Positions 23,730 through 37,201 of a stretch of DNA of 64,000 bases are shown piece after piece; positions within the stretch are counted from its first letter, which is position 1; each line of letters opens with the position of its first letter. A program made the translations under genes and the position numbers. The stretch spans positions 195,642 through 259,641 of the forward strand of contig NMRA01000350.1 in NCBI GenBank assembly GCA_002633005.1, in the 5' to 3' direction. The DNA comes from Phoronis australis (Eukaryota > Phoronida > Phoronidae). Below the pieces are notes generated by a model. That model ran no database searches, was not told the origin of the DNA, and saw nothing but the letters and a program-made list of their open reading frames with translations.

Positions 23730-23740
23730 ATTTATATTGG
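23730..23740 (-). promoter_or_regulatory. Candidate collagen core promoter: TATA box with adjoining CCAAT
   Basis: On the minus strand CCAAT (23740-23736) runs directly into TATAAAT (23736-23730). This is 77 nt upstream of the collagen start codon. A TATA-directed start would fall near 23700-23706, giving a 5'UTR of about 50 nt. CCAAT this close to TATA is unusual, so the CCAAT may be chance. Confidence 0.5.
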
Positions 23741-26700
23741 ACGGCCTTGATGCTAACGATGTTCCAGCATGCACTGTAGTGCATGACCGGTTCTTGGAAC
23801 CACCCACAGGCCTTGTCACCTGATGCCGAACGCTGCTTGAGCAGACGATGAAACTCAGAGCAACGGAACACAATTAACTTTCGAATTTCAAAAGACGGCG
23901 GCTATTCAAATATTTTGACATCACAATGGCGCTGAGAATGAGGTCTACATGTACCTTGCATTGAGATTAAACACTGAAACAGTGTCCTAAACGTTCACGT
24001 ACAATAGAGCCGGAAACTGTCTATTCAAAGTAATATTTCCAAAATGCAGAACAAAATGTGAAAATTCGATATTAGTTCCAAATCAGAGTTGGATTTTCCT
24101 TTATTATTCGAAACAGGAAACATGTTACAGTGATTCACATTCATTCTCGGTTTTAGATACTGTCTCAGATTTGAAACAACGTTTCATCTCAGATTCAACG
24201 CGAAACGATGCATCACAATAATACCGGGGAAGGCAAGAAATCTGATTGCACGGTACCACAGCGCCACCTCTGGATGAGAGCAGCCGTAAACGATGACGAC
24301 CAGTCGGTAGGCGTCTCTTCATGACAAGTAACTTGTAAGTCTAGTCAGGAATTTGATTATATACTCCACACAGCTATTTATGAAATAATTAAATTTCAAT
24401 TTAGCAAAATACACACTCGTTGAGAATGTACCTGGGCGTGAAAGGTCAAACCTGAGCTGAGACAAGAATAAAATAAATTGTGACAATACTAACATTTCTG
24501 GTCTCATCTGAAAGCCCAGTTTCTTTCAGTTTTTTCCAAAATGGACCCATGTTAGGGGTCTCTTGAATCTAAAACTATTTCAATGAGTGTGCTAATTAAT
24601 ATTGTAAATAATTGAACTGTGGGTATTTCATTGTATTATTGTGCAACAACGAAACCTAAACTATCCACAAATGTTATTTGACCCGAGGCACATTGTCGAC
24701 CACTCGGGGTCCAAGGCCAACTCTTGGATACCATTGTGTCGTAGAGATATGTCCGTCGTAAAAAGTGCTGAAAAGGTTAGTTATGTAAGAAGTTTTGATC
24801 CAAAATCAAAATGATTTCAGAATCTTGTTACTCAATACTATTGACCAAAATTATTCGTTAAGTCAGGAATCGCGTGACAGTCGTAAGCAAAACTGAACTT
24901 CCGTTACGTACCTCCGTCTCACCTATGAACATGAAAATTTTCAGCTCCAATAAATTAAGCTTAAGTCTTATTGTAACTTTCCAATCTTGCAGAAGATAAA
25001 ATGAGCCTCACACTTGAGATCCTAAAGCGATAAAATATTACAAAAACGGCTATAACGCAAGTTGCTATAGACTTAAAACAGATGCAGTGGAATTTTGCTG
25101 AAAAGTTATAACTTTACAGTGTCATCTAGTAAGTTTGGCTGAGTGGAATTCATTTTATTAAACTTCGACAGTTAAAGCACATTCTAAATGTAAGTAAAAA
25201 AACATGTTAATTTAAAGAACTTATGCAGCAGTCTGTGTTACTGTGTCATGTTTGTCAAGATATCCCCGGTTTTTAGAAAATTGCAGAACCAAGGAACGAT
25301 TCATACAAAAGACTTCCTAAGGTGCTCTGCTGATTAGAAAAACACGAGATGTAAAAGGTACACGCGCCAAGTTGCTGTTGTGCTGTAATCAACATGTTAT
25401 TTCTGCTGTGACCCGCTGTGCTATGCTTTGTGTTGGTCAAGTCTATACTGAGCATTTGCAAGTGATAGCAAGATGTGGCCTACTTTAATAAATTTGCTGT
25501 GTTTTGTTTTTCGGTTCCTTGGATGACTTGTGTGATATGATTTCATAGGAAAGATTACATCGTCTCAGTTTACACATTTCTGACAAAACAAGTACGCTGA
25601 TCTTGCTATCTTTTTAAGATAGATTGTGGTTTTTTGCTGAGCTTATATGGGATTGAATCGATGTTTAGAAACGAGAGAGGGAATGTCTGGAGGCATGGGG
25701 AAGAACGGATGTCGACTGGGAGAGAAGCAAGTATATGCAGGGATGTTCTCCGGAACTCTTAAAATATCAACGGAGATCAAGAACTTCATAATTGTACCTA
25801 CGTGGTTTGTGATGCGACTTTTTAACACTTCCCTTTAAAATGGAAATGAAGACATTAATAAGAAAATGACTGAAAGCTATCAAAATTAACCACCATCTGA
25901 TAATTTCAGTTAGTCCACATATTCCTAAATCACATTCCAAAATTTACTGCAGTTTTATGTCTGCCTTCACACTGCAAGACAGCACCTGTGTCTTGGATCA
26001 AAATATGAATTGCTGGAAGTTGATGCCGTTAACTTATCTAGGTGGAACTTTGTTAGAAGAAAATACTGAAGTCTTGTTACTAAGGCATTAAAAACATCAC
26101 TTTTATTAATAACTTAGCCATGCGTCAGAATCATCAACGACATGGCCCAGACAATAAGTCTACAAGCTTAGGGAGTGTCCTAATTTTAAAATTTTAAACA
26201 AATAATTCAAATGCTTCTATGGTGCAATGATGATTAATATTGTTTTAAATCTTATTTAGCATTTTATGTCTATACGATAGCTTCATTTACTTTTTATTTG
26301 AGAATTTGTTTTCTACTTAACGCAAAGAGCCCAGTGCCCGGTTGTATGAAACAGTCCCTGATAGGGACCCAACTAAGTTTCCTAAAATCTAAGGCGTATT
26401 TTTGGACTTGTGAAAACATCAATTGCTCTTTCATGTATTGTTTTAGTTTCATTACTAAGTCAACTGTTGACTATGATACATATCGAGAGTGAACTCTACG
26501 TTGAATTGCCAATATTATCAAAAATAATTAGGGATCTTTTCATGCAACACCCCCAATTTAAAGTCCTTATCAAAAAATGCCAATGTGGCTCCAGTATCCG
26601 AAAATACTTAATAAATAAAATTCTACTTTCAATACCCTTTCGTTAGATTCTTTTCTTCTTGATAAATATGCTCACAATTCCGGTTGGACTCATTTCCTAC

Positions 26701-28374
26701 AACATTTGCTGAGCTGAAAGGCTTGTTCAACTGGTTGCTTTGTAATTTTTGAACATTTAACGTTGATTCATTTTCACAAAAGTTATTACAAAAAAGGAAC
26801 TTTGTTCAATTCTCAAAAATATAAGGTGTATTCGAATTATTTTACTGTCAATTTCCCATTCAAGTGATCTTACACTAAGCTAAAAAATAGTTGAAATAAT
26901 TTTGAAATGTTTTTTGCTTGACTGTCAATTGCTACTCAAGGCTTGATAAGGTGTCACAAAATGATTCATATTTTCTAAATTCTAAGTCTAAATTGCTTTG
27001 AAGTCATGTTTTGTAACTTGTTGCTTTCTTAATTCAGGTTATCAAGTCAACAATATGAAGAATCTTAATTAGAGAAAGAGGCTATGTTGGATTGTGAACC
27101 TTAAAGCCTCCAATCCTTTTTCATTGCAACCTCATATATTTAAATCACGCTTGTCAAATTCTGGTGTAAGGAAACACCATGGTCACCATGGTAACAGTTT
27201 CATGCATGTCCACTTTCATATCATAAAAATCAGTGCTGTTGGATAGTGTTTGTAATGCTTAAATGTTACAAAGTACTGTGCATTCTAAGTTACTTATTAT
27301 GGTAAAAGGTTGAATCATTTTGGCTTACATGTACGTAGCGTTCCTATAGTGAGATAATTTCAGTTTTGACTGATGTACAGTAGATATAATTGTCAACTAC
27401 CTTGAAAGTCTTTAAGTAGTAATAAACTTTATTCACGTTAAGACAAAAATACAATTAACACAAATTAATGCTTATGGAGACTTTGTGAAGGAACTGAAAC
27501 CAAATATAGAGTTCCGACTGAAAGCTCTTGATTTTGATTTGAAATGTGGAATACCTGAATGATTAAATCATAATCGTCCTCTGATTTTTTCTTTGATTTC
27601 AATGATTGAGTGACCAAAGCATGAAATAGTTAGCTTGCCATAAACAACATGTTCACTAGCATCTTCAGGCAACATTTCTTGATGCCTTGGCTTTGCTTTT
27701 TTCAATAGATTAATACATAAATTTAAAAAACATCATGCAGTTGGACACCAAGTTCACTGGAAATTTTATATTTCATGGGTTCTTGGAATTCTATCATTGA
27801 CATTGCCACCTCCACTCAAATTACAGTTATCGATGTCGTTCACTTGTAAGGTCACTTCCTTCGTACTCGCTGCTTAACAAATAAAAAACGATAACATTTT
27901 GTATTGGACTTGTCATAATTATGTGCTTGAATGAGCCCCCTATTTGGAGAAATGGAGAAAGGTCTGCCTCAGTCAGAGAAGCAAGAATTCCGAAAAAAGT
28001 AGAAAACGAGACCAAAGTCCATTAGAAGGCAGGAAGTACAAAAAATTTGGCGTCTGCAATTCATAGCTCTGAACAGACCCAGTGAATCTTATAGTAAAAG
28101 GTACACATTCTCAAAAATTCGAGCCCCCGTTTTTTTAGGCTTGCTGCGCTCATGCCAAGTCTGGGCAAATCTCTCTTGAAAGCCAATAACTTTGCACCGT
28201 TCGCCAGAAGACTCCAAGTTCTAAATAACTTCGTTTGAGCGAGCGCTTTGGCCAGGGACGAGGTAGGCCTAAGGATAGCCTTGGCGCAAAGCTGTACACT
28301 AACAAGTTGTCTTCACACTGCTATCAGGCACTGAGGCTACACTGTAGCTAACCTGCAGGCTGCGGTGGCAGTGT
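23741..28374. other. Intergenic region upstream of the collagen gene
   Basis: This AT-rich region of about 4.6 kb has no recognisable coding sequence. Open frames are short and unlike known proteins. The only specific element seen is an X-box-like site at 27182-27195. Confidence 0.55.
27182..27195. promoter_or_regulatory. RFX X-box-like palindrome
   Basis: GTCACCATGGTAAC matches the bipartite RFX consensus GTNRCC-NN-RGYAAC in full. A second ACCATGGT lies immediately upstream. No gene start is recognised nearby, so function is uncertain. Confidence 0.35.
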
Positions 28375-28960
28375 GACACAGGACTAACCAGCCCGTAATT
28401 TTATGCAAGTGTCTGAAAGTACCTTTGTATGTATACGGCATTTATGATTTGAACCTTTTACTTCGACAAAACAGCTTGCAACCGCATGCCTTTACCGTTC
28501 GTCAGTATCTGGTCTCTGTCCGCACCGGGCCCGAGTCCGGCACAATAATTTCTATCAAAATTTATTCGAACACATTTCGTCAGCAATTTCGAAACAATTG
28601 TCCGTATTTTGCGTGCTGCCGATTATTTTATCCGCGTTTGCAGGCTGGTACATGGGCGGTGCCCCATAGGGGTCTGGGGGAGGAGCTATAGCTCCCCACT
28701 TTTTCCAGGGGTGCACCGCCCATGGTTTATGGGCGGTGCACCACAGGGGGGGCTTTAGCCCCCATTTTTTTCAGTGCTACGCCGCCCATGTGGTAACAGA
28801 CACTGATTCAGTGGCACAGTCGACATATTCTAAGCCTGGGTTTTTGAATGAATTGTACTTCCAGGTTCAAAATGGCGGTGTGTTTTTCGGGTCCGAATCG
28901 TGAGTGGCGTGTTTATTTAAACTTCGGATTATGGATTGTGTATTAGTTATGGGCAGGTAC
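28375..28960 (+). repeat. Interspersed repeat copy 1 (inverted partner at 36.1-36.6 kb)
   Basis: Shared blocks with the partner include CCGTAATTTTATGCAAGTG, TTTGTATG-ACGGCATTTATGA, GATTATTTTATCC-CGTTTGCAGGCT, TGAATGAATTGTACTTCC, AATGGCGG-GTGT and CGTGAGTGGCG. In this copy about 150 bp of palindromic sequence (28651-28790) replaces the corresponding stretch of the partner. Short open frames inside are not conserved. Confidence 0.7.
28651..28790. mobile_element. Two adjacent nested palindromes (TGGGCGGTGC family)
   Basis: Unit 1 (28651-28724) has arms CATGGGCGGTGC and GCACCGCCCATG around an inner GAGCTATAGCTC palindrome. Unit 2 (28729-28789) has ATGGGCGGTGCACCAC against GTGCTACGCCGCCCAT around an inner GGGGGCTTTAGCCCCC. 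Both interrupt the host repeat relative to its partner copy, so they look like tiny foldback insertions. Confidence 0.6.
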
Positions 28961-29790
28961 TTCTTGGATCCTTATAACATCCTCTAACCATGTAATAAGG
29001 GTTAACAACGTGTGCTTCTTGGACTTTAAGGTCCCTAATTATTTTCGATGAACTCTGGGTTCGGTTTTTAGTAATATTATTAGAAATTGTCATTAATCGA
29101 AGAAGAGCTCATAATAAAGATGAAATGACAGAAACATATTTCATCCTTGAGTCCATAAAGGCATCAATACGCAAACAGACTTAGGGACCTTTGTTGAGTC
29201 CTATTTGGGACTGTTTCAGTCAACCGGCAACAGGTGTCAAATACAGAATAATTATAGTTCTGACTAATTCTCATCCATGTTATTTACAGTCTTCGAAGTG
29301 AGAAATTTAGAATGGTACCTAATAAGTATGTCTTTAATCAAAGGTGCTGAAAATTCAAAGTCTTAGTGAGCATAACCAGCATAGATCTACCCGAGGTAAG
29401 GATTTCGTGCAAAAGAAGAAACGGTATATTTTAGTTAGTATTGCAGCAGTTGCAAAATACCACAAAAAATAAATACTTATATCAGTTTTAATCATTCTGA
29501 ATTGATATCTTACCCACAACAAACAGTATAATACTAAAAATTCCGAATGTAGGAACGTCTCGTACGTCCGTCACACTTACTAAAATTACAGCGAGTTGTC
29601 TGACAGAAGATTCTTAGAAGATATCACCAAAAATGTAGGTGTTGTATTTCACAAACATTCCATTAGATCATCATATTAGATAAAAAAGTAGCGTTTTGCA
29701 ATTCACAAAAATCTCTCTGGATTTCACAACAGCGAAAACCTATGAACAGAAACTTTAGTGCTCACCTGGACTCAGCCGTATGTACAACCC

Positions 29791-30020
29791 TGGGGCCCAT
29801 TCCAAGAACTTAGCTAAGACAAGTCTTAAATTTCAGTCAACTTTAAGATGAAACTTTTTAAAGTATTAAAATATGTCATAAGACCGTTTCCAGAAAGAGA
29901 TCTAAACCTTACATGTACTTCAAGTTTTTTTATTTAAGTTTGTTCTGAAGACTTGGCGAATGTGAAAGCTTCAAAGTTGAACTTAAGTCAGCTTCAATCT
30001 TAAATCGAGGTCCTGTAATA
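29791..30020. mobile_element. Diverged member of the GGGCCC-TTCCA foldback family
   Basis: GGGGCCCATTCCAAGAACTTAG at the left resembles the left end of the element at 268-522. The interior shares the AAGTCTTAA and AACTTTAAG style of blocks. The right end is not clear. Confidence 0.4.
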
Positions 30021-30029
30021 CAAACAGCG

Positions 30030-33000
30030 ACATCTAGCGGCAAGTCATGGCACTGGTGAAATTTTCTGGTAATTTTTCCGTTTTTTTTGTGGGTTGCAAA
30101 ACACAAAACGTATTTATTGATATATCGGACAGACAAATCAAAACTCGTGGGATACTAGACTATACTTTTTATAAGGAACACCAAAAGGAGTTTGGGATAG
30201 CAATGGGTCGGTTTCAAAGAGAGCTAAGCGCCTGTGTAGCCTGTTTCGCGCAACCAGCGCGCTTAGGCTACTACAAGAATTGTAACTTGATTAATTTTTA
30301 TGTCACACTGGTGAACATGGCCTCAATTTTCCAAATGACATACAAAAATGCTGAATCCCCCAGCAACTCCGCACACGACAGAAGTTTTAAAAAACTGAAC
30401 GAGCTACAAGTGATGTCCATGTAGTCAATGTAGACGGAGAGACTGTGTGCTGCCACCTTTCGTCTTTGTCATTACACCTATTACGTAGATTAGCGACGTA
30501 CATATATCATGTATTTACTTTGTAAGATAAAGATCGATTACTAAGTAACGGTGGCTTAATTTAACGCGTGAGCCTCAAATGAAAACTATTTATTTCGCTT
30601 ACATGCATTTTAAATCTGAACATTTTACAAAAGGGCATTCGATTTGGCAACTTCCTGAAGAGTCTATGCTTGTTTGATTTAACGACGGTGGAACACAATA
30701 ACATTATCTGCAATTGTTCTCATTCAATAAACACGAGATACCCAACTTTATAAAGACAATTTTAGAATAAACAATAAATCAAATGTACACACCGTATTTG
30801 ATCTTATTGGCAAATATTTTCCGATATTTTATTTGTATTCCTTTCAGTATTTATTTTACTATCAGTTCCATAAGCTCAGCTTGACGGCGGCAATAACGGC
30901 AAAGACGGACAAAACAGTGTTGAAGTAAGTGTCTTTTATTTTGCACACAAAGCTCAAAATTCATCACATTACAAATGATGTAGCCGGTGACGAAGTTCAT
31001 TTTTCTCGTTTCGTCAATTTAGTGTGCACAAGGGACGCCAAAGACGTACGGTCTCTGGTGACGCGCGGGCTCTTTAAACTTAGTGCCGGCCACCATAACG
31101 GTTCGATCACTACTGTAGTTATGTATGGAATAGGCATGGAATTTTTAAACGCTTGTTGTGTATTACTGCGAATTAATTGAGGAGATATTTTGAACAATGG
31201 GGCTTACTGGAATAGGTTACGTTCAGTTGGCGAAATCTTTTGACCATTCAATTATCAACTCGAGCAGTTATTACGTATTCCACAGGGTATCATTCCTTTC
31301 CCAATTCCAGATTTTCTTTTTTCATTGCAAAGTACCCTCAACCCAAAATGCAGGTTTTATTCATATAGCAGCGCACAATCGGTGGGCTAACAAAGCCACA
31401 CCGCAATCAGCCAAAATAACAAAACATACAGCTATCGCAACTCATCAAACGAATTGAAATCATAAATTGTTTTCCAGTTATTAAATCCCAAAGATGATTG
31501 AAATGTTCGGAATGAAGTTTGTACAAGACTGATCGAGGGACTTTGCAGCCTTCAACGTACTCCAGTAGATATGAAACATGTTGTGGTCCTGAGGTATTGG
31601 GGGTGGTGGCAGTTCATTTACTAGACATCATCGCATGACTTCTTGAGCCACAGTGCATCTACATGTACATGGTATGCGTGTACAGCAAGACGTTTCATAA
31701 AGTTAATTACAAAATATATATTTTGCAGGGTGCACATAATGATTTCAGCGAATACCTGGCAAACAGTGTCGGCAATTGCCGATTCACAAAAAAGTAATAT
31801 TCAGATCATATCACCCTTTGAATATACCTTCGCTACGTAAAATATCTGCTGCTGCGTCAGCTCTCACACATTGGAACCAATTTCACGATGGTACATGTAT
31901 ACTCAGTGTGTCCTCAAACTGTAACCATTCTTCATTACAAAGCAGGGAGTTCAAATCCACATCCTGCGCCCGTTCCTGCTGCATGGTTATGTGAAAGTTA
32001 GTGCATGGAGCGCCACGTGTTCCATTGGGAACGAGAATGGCAATAAATTAAAACAATAAAAAGTTTTGGAGGAGGAAAATTTATCGCACAATGCTACTGC
32101 AAACTCAGAAACGTTCACAAGGAAGTGCGAAGACAAGCTCTCCAAGAAAATTAAATTTAGTTCTGTTCTTACGTCAATAGGACCAGGAAAGTGCCCGATG
32201 CCATTTGCTGCGCATTAGCCGTGCTTAGGACAAACTACCGGGTCCGTTACAGAGCTTCGTGGACGCACGAATCTCGCTAAGGAAGCTAACGTGAACACGT
32301 GCTTCGTTTGTAGTACCGGTATTTGGCGATATCTCGCGAAGTATTATGAGTGTTTCCATTTTGTGAGAAACTAGGCCTTTAAGATAGAATCAACAAAACC
32401 TGCTGATTTTCAACTAAACCACAAAATTAAATGATATACATGTACATGAAACTAAAATGAGACAATTTGGGGGCTATGTGAAAGAGCTAACTGTTCGGCA
32501 TTGGTTTGAGTCCATCGTCGGCAAGTGTCGCTGTCGATCATTTTTATACGCTGTGCATGGTCTCAATGAAGGACTACATATCATTTCACATCAGAGAAAC
32601 CAGTTTTCTAGCGAAAAGTGGTTTAAAGCACATGTAATATTTTTGACGGAACGCAAGTTTATACTAGACGTTGCGAAGTCCCAGGCAGCGCCATCCTTAA
32701 AAAACTTTGTTTTGATTCACTTTTTGAGCCATGGAGGCCGGAAAGTGGTCGATGGACTCCTTATTACACATGGTAAAGTATGGAATTTATTGATTGTTTC
32801 AACGGGAAGTATAGCTGGCACTTGATTCACTCCATTTTAAAGTTTGGGATTTCAGATTCACCTAATTTGCGCTGCGAATCTTAAACGGCAAGCTAGGACC
32901 TTGGTGTCCAGATACGGCATACTACTGAGCCTGTCGAAGCCGTAATGGTTTGGCGAGCAAGAGTAATAATTTACGTTTCTTATCTCACGGATGTCCGGCA

Positions 33001-35630
33001 TTGTGATAGAGTGCTCTCAGCTCACAGTCTACTCAGCTATTGAAAATGGCCTTTCTTCGTTAGAACACTAAATATCGAGTTTCCCATCGACGAACGCTGA
33101 TGATCGTGCTAGGACAATAGAACTCTAGAACTCAACCAATATTTGTTTTCATCAACAGAGGATCGAAACGCATGTTTCTTCAATGTACACAGCCGTCTGT
33201 TCTGCTTTTTTATAGTTGAAGTTTCTTAGGACAGAGTATTGGGGTTACCCTTCACCAGAGTGCAATTTACACTTTTAATTTGCAACATGCTTGTAAAGGT
33301 ACAAAAGTTAGATGTTTTTCTGTCAACGAATCTATAGAAGAACAGATAGAAGAGTCACATTTCCTCAGTTATACGCCAGCGTCATATTTTCGATGTGGAC
33401 TGGGAGACAAGGCGAAGTTACCTTAGATTGGAAATATCGGAAAACCGTTTACTAAACGATTATAAAAGTTCTCTGAGACGAAACGATAACTTTCACGGAA
33501 ATTATCGGAAATCACACGACCCGAACATTGTACACCTCAGCCCCTCAAATTATCCCTGACAGCTTAGGTTTACTTACCTCACTCTAAGTAATATCTTGGC
33601 TTGAAATCATGCATAGCTATTTTAGATAAATTCACATTTCAACTGCTATAATCTCGCGTGACACTTGTGGGGCTAAATTAAAACTGTTTTGGAAATACAT
33701 ATCGTGCATGCACTTCCATTCGTTTTCCCTGATTAATACTTTACATGTACATGTACCCTTGAAGTCTCTGGAGCACGCTGGATTGCGACACTTGTACCGT
33801 CAACGCAATTGCATGTGTACAACTGTATCTACAAATCTGTACATGTACGCCCCGTGTCTCTCCCTTCTATGTGGAAATGTTTCATTCGAAGCTTCCGTCT
33901 CACAGTCCTCGCAACAAAAATCCCCATCCCACCCACCAGTGTCGTACCGTCCGCCATGATCTCCACTCGCTGTCAGAACCCGGAGCCGAACTTTTTGCAA
34001 TTAACAAACTACCCAATAACAATTTCAAATATTTTACATGAATTGAACCGCCGTACACAGGCAATACATGTACATGCGAATTCTACAAAACGTGAGTTTA
34101 ACGAGGCCATTTCTGCCTTTGCCTACTGTGATATATAACGTTATTTTTTTGATGCTTAGGGTTTTAATGTCTTATTTATTGAAGTGTATCTTTAATTTTT
34201 TAAAATCCATTTAATGGTACTTAGCATGGTGATGCTGTCTATATGTAATTGTTAAATGATATTTGTTTTTTGTACTAGTGTATTGTCAAATTTAGTAATA
34301 TTAGCACATAAGCTAGTGTTTGGGGTTCCAAACTAACTTGAAATAACCTAATTAAATTAAAAAACAACAGCATATCATGTGAACCGCGAAATGAAAAATG
34401 CCGAAGATTGCAAACTCTTGAGAATGACGTCGCATGCTACTTTTAAAGCCCACCTTCAACAGAATTTTGTTACTTTAGATGTATTGGGCTCACCAGATAG
34501 TCCTAGCAAAGCCTTAGTAAAATAAAAAATGTGAGTTTAATCACGCGAATCTAAGCCCGTCAAATGATAGGTGAACCTGCCTTTTCGTGCTACGTACGTT
34601 GAGTCGTGAGATCCCAGCAAACACAACAAAAGGCCGATAACAGTTGTTATTGGGATCTGAATAGAACACCTTTGTGTGCATGTGTTATTCACAGCTGTTT
34701 GAATGAAAAGGTGATTCTCGTAGTGACGTAAACAAAATACGCCTTACAGTTCGTTACATTTGTCAATGAATGGCACTAGTTAGTTCAGAGCGATGCTCTT
34801 AACGTACTACAGGAACCAGATTTGTTGTTATTACGGTTGAAGATAGCCTTTAAGACGTGTGCTTTGATTAAGCCATGATTTTAAACAGTCTAGCGGGTCA
34901 AACCTACATGTACTTACATTTATAACTGAAATTTGCAGATGTGTACATTGCAAAACATCTCTCATGGAAGTACCAAAACACCTGGCATGTTCCGGAACTA
35001 CTTTCGTAGCCCCACGGTATCCTTGTGGTAAATGGCTTAAATACACCTTATCCACGCAGTCGCCATTTTAGTATTGAGCCCCATGTTAGGTTCAAAAAAC
35101 AATGCATTCGAGACATAGCCTAAAGGTAACGAGTCACGCGAAAAAAATCACACTTTGCGCTGAGATTAAGCGCAGAATGCATTTTTAAAACCTAAAGAGT
35201 GGCTCACTTTTAAAATGGCGACTACGTGGAGCAGGTAACCAGTCATGATTTGAAAGGACGTGAAACACCATTTCTTCTCACCCTGCTCGATACCTGAAAC
35301 CAACAATATCTCCAGTACAACAGGGTATGCAGTTTTGTAGACGCTAAGGAAGTTGGTGTGACACGTGCTTCGCTTGTAATACATGGTGTCAACTCGTAGA
35401 ATCTGCAAGCTTTTATTCTCTTGCAAAAAGTAGGTTTACGGATATAGTACGTCTGACGGCAGACTAAAGATTGAGAATGTCGTTGCCGGCTTACGATTCT
35501 GAACCGTTAATGTAAATTCGAGACTGCACAGGTACAATTGTATTCATTCCGTTTACAAAGCCTGAGAGCGTACCAATCTGTAAAACCTAGCTACAGGGTT
35601 TAAGCCGTACTTTTTATCCGTTTCTTGGCA
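30030..35630. other. Intergenic region without recognised genes
   Basis: Open frames of 125 codons at 30047-30424 (true ATG) and 122 codons at 32457-32825 show no motif I know. The first directly follows a foldback element. TACATGTA octamers are dense here (31660, 31892, 32437, 33742, 33748, 33840, 34065, 34905). A block at 31940-31985 shares GGAGTTCAAAT-C and CCTGCTGCATGGTT with 22735-22795. Confidence 0.45.
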
Positions 35631-35639
35631 AAAGATGGC

Positions 35640-35890
35640 ACTGTACAGTCAAAGGTTACAGCTAGAACCAATTTCCAGTGCAAAAGAATCACAGTCTAGG
35701 GATACGCCAGGCTTGGGAGCAGTTTTGAGGAAAACGTTGTATTTTGGCTCAGTGAATCTGGTTTGTTGGTATTTTTGAACGTGTTGGGAATGAGAAAAGA
35801 CCACTTGCTCGACAGTAGATACATTCTGCTTCAAGATGTCGGCCACTGTTGCATTTGTGCATTGGGTTAAGTAGCGACGCCGGAGAAATC
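35640..35890 (-). repeat. Interspersed repeat family member (partner at 55.9-56.2 kb)
   Basis: On the minus strand it shares with 55905-56160 a CGCTAC..CCCAATGC-type start, CAAACCA.ATTCACT, and a CTCAAAACTG.CCCCAAG.CTGGC block leading into a shared CACTGGAAA or ATTGGAAA stretch. The two frames share residues, such as LKT-PK-G then LALE-G. That could reflect an old coding element, or simply DNA identity. Confidence 0.5.
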
Positions 35891-36124
35891 GCCAGCCGTG
35901 GTGTCCTCATCAGAAACACACCTTCCGATTTTCATAATGATTCTTTAAGCAATTTGGGAGATAAAAATGAGGCCGCCAAAGAAAAGGGACTCGAAAATTT
36001 TGAAAATAGCCACTAGATGAGGATAAATTGTCCCAATGAAAAGGTGTTGTCGAGTCTAGTCCTAGAAGCACACGTACGTTTTTATCCCTTATTAAATGGT
36101 TAAAAGAAATTATAAGGAACCACG

Positions 36125-36612
36125 CTGTACCTATCTCATAACCAGTACACAATCCGTAATCGAAGAAAGTTTAACTAAACGCGCCACTCACGATTCATAC
36201 CCGAAGAACACGCCGCCATTTTAAACTAACCGCGAAACCGGAAGTACAATTCATTCAGGAACTCAGGCTTACAAGTACGCCTGCTGTGCTTCTGGGGCCG
36301 TGCCTGTTACAAGCCTGCAAACGGGGATAAAATAATCGACAGCGGACCTTAACTTTAATAAAAGCAAAATAGGAACAGTTTGTACTGAACATGTTGACAA
36401 AATGTGGCAAAATAAATTTTGACATAAGTTATATTGTCGGACCCTGTGCGGACGATCGAGACCACTCGCACTGACCCAAGACGAAGACATGCAGTCCCCG
36501 GCTGTTTTATCGGAATTAATGGTTCCATCATAAATGCCGTAGACATACAAAGATAGTTTACAACACTTGCATAAAATTACGGACTAATCACAGTCCTGTA
36601 CCAACGACTGAA
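36125..36612 (-). repeat. Interspersed repeat copy 2 (inverted partner of 28.4-28.9 kb)
   Basis: This is the same blocks as copy 1 in the opposite orientation, without the palindromic insert. Just beyond it is a minus-strand hydrophobic open frame (37039-36584) with several apolar stretches, which I cannot identify. Confidence 0.7.
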
Positions 36613-37201
36613 TAACAAGGCCGACTATGGCTAAGCGTGTTTTACTGGGTGTAACTAACTCTGGTAAAAAACAGTATAAACAGAACAACGAACATGCAAC
36701 ATCAAAATAATTGGCTAAAATTGCTATACAGTTAGAATATCCTGCCATTATCAAACTTGAGAAAATATCGAAAATAAATTCAGACGGAAACAAAGAGTAT
36801 CGGAGGGGGTCTTCTGCGACCTCCGTTACGGCCGGGCGGCTGACTGCCCACAGAATACCATTTGATGGCGAAATAACTGTAGGGAGAAAACTTGCCATGG
36901 TGCCAAATAATATAATTACTGAGTTTAATTTAAAAGGAAGAATTCCCAGAATATTCGTATAAGCTGTTACCCAGAGGAGCCGACCCGATTGGCTTGACGT
37001 GCTCGGACATCGATACTCCGCGAGGCAAGATGAACACATTTATTAGCTATCCGGGCCTTGAAGGAGTAAAATAACTGTGACAAAGACATTAAAAAATACT
37101 GCGTTATGCTCCTAACAGTGCAATATACTGAGCCACAACATCACGTTCCTTACAATATATTTTTTATCACTCCTGCTGTTTTGGTCACTCAGCTTGTCCG
37201 G

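Noticed and set aside
36584-37039. 151-codon hydrophobic minus-strand frame as a membrane protein
   Set aside because: It has apolar stretches but no family signature, and it abuts an interspersed repeat. A second long open frame lies on the opposite strand, which suggests chance.
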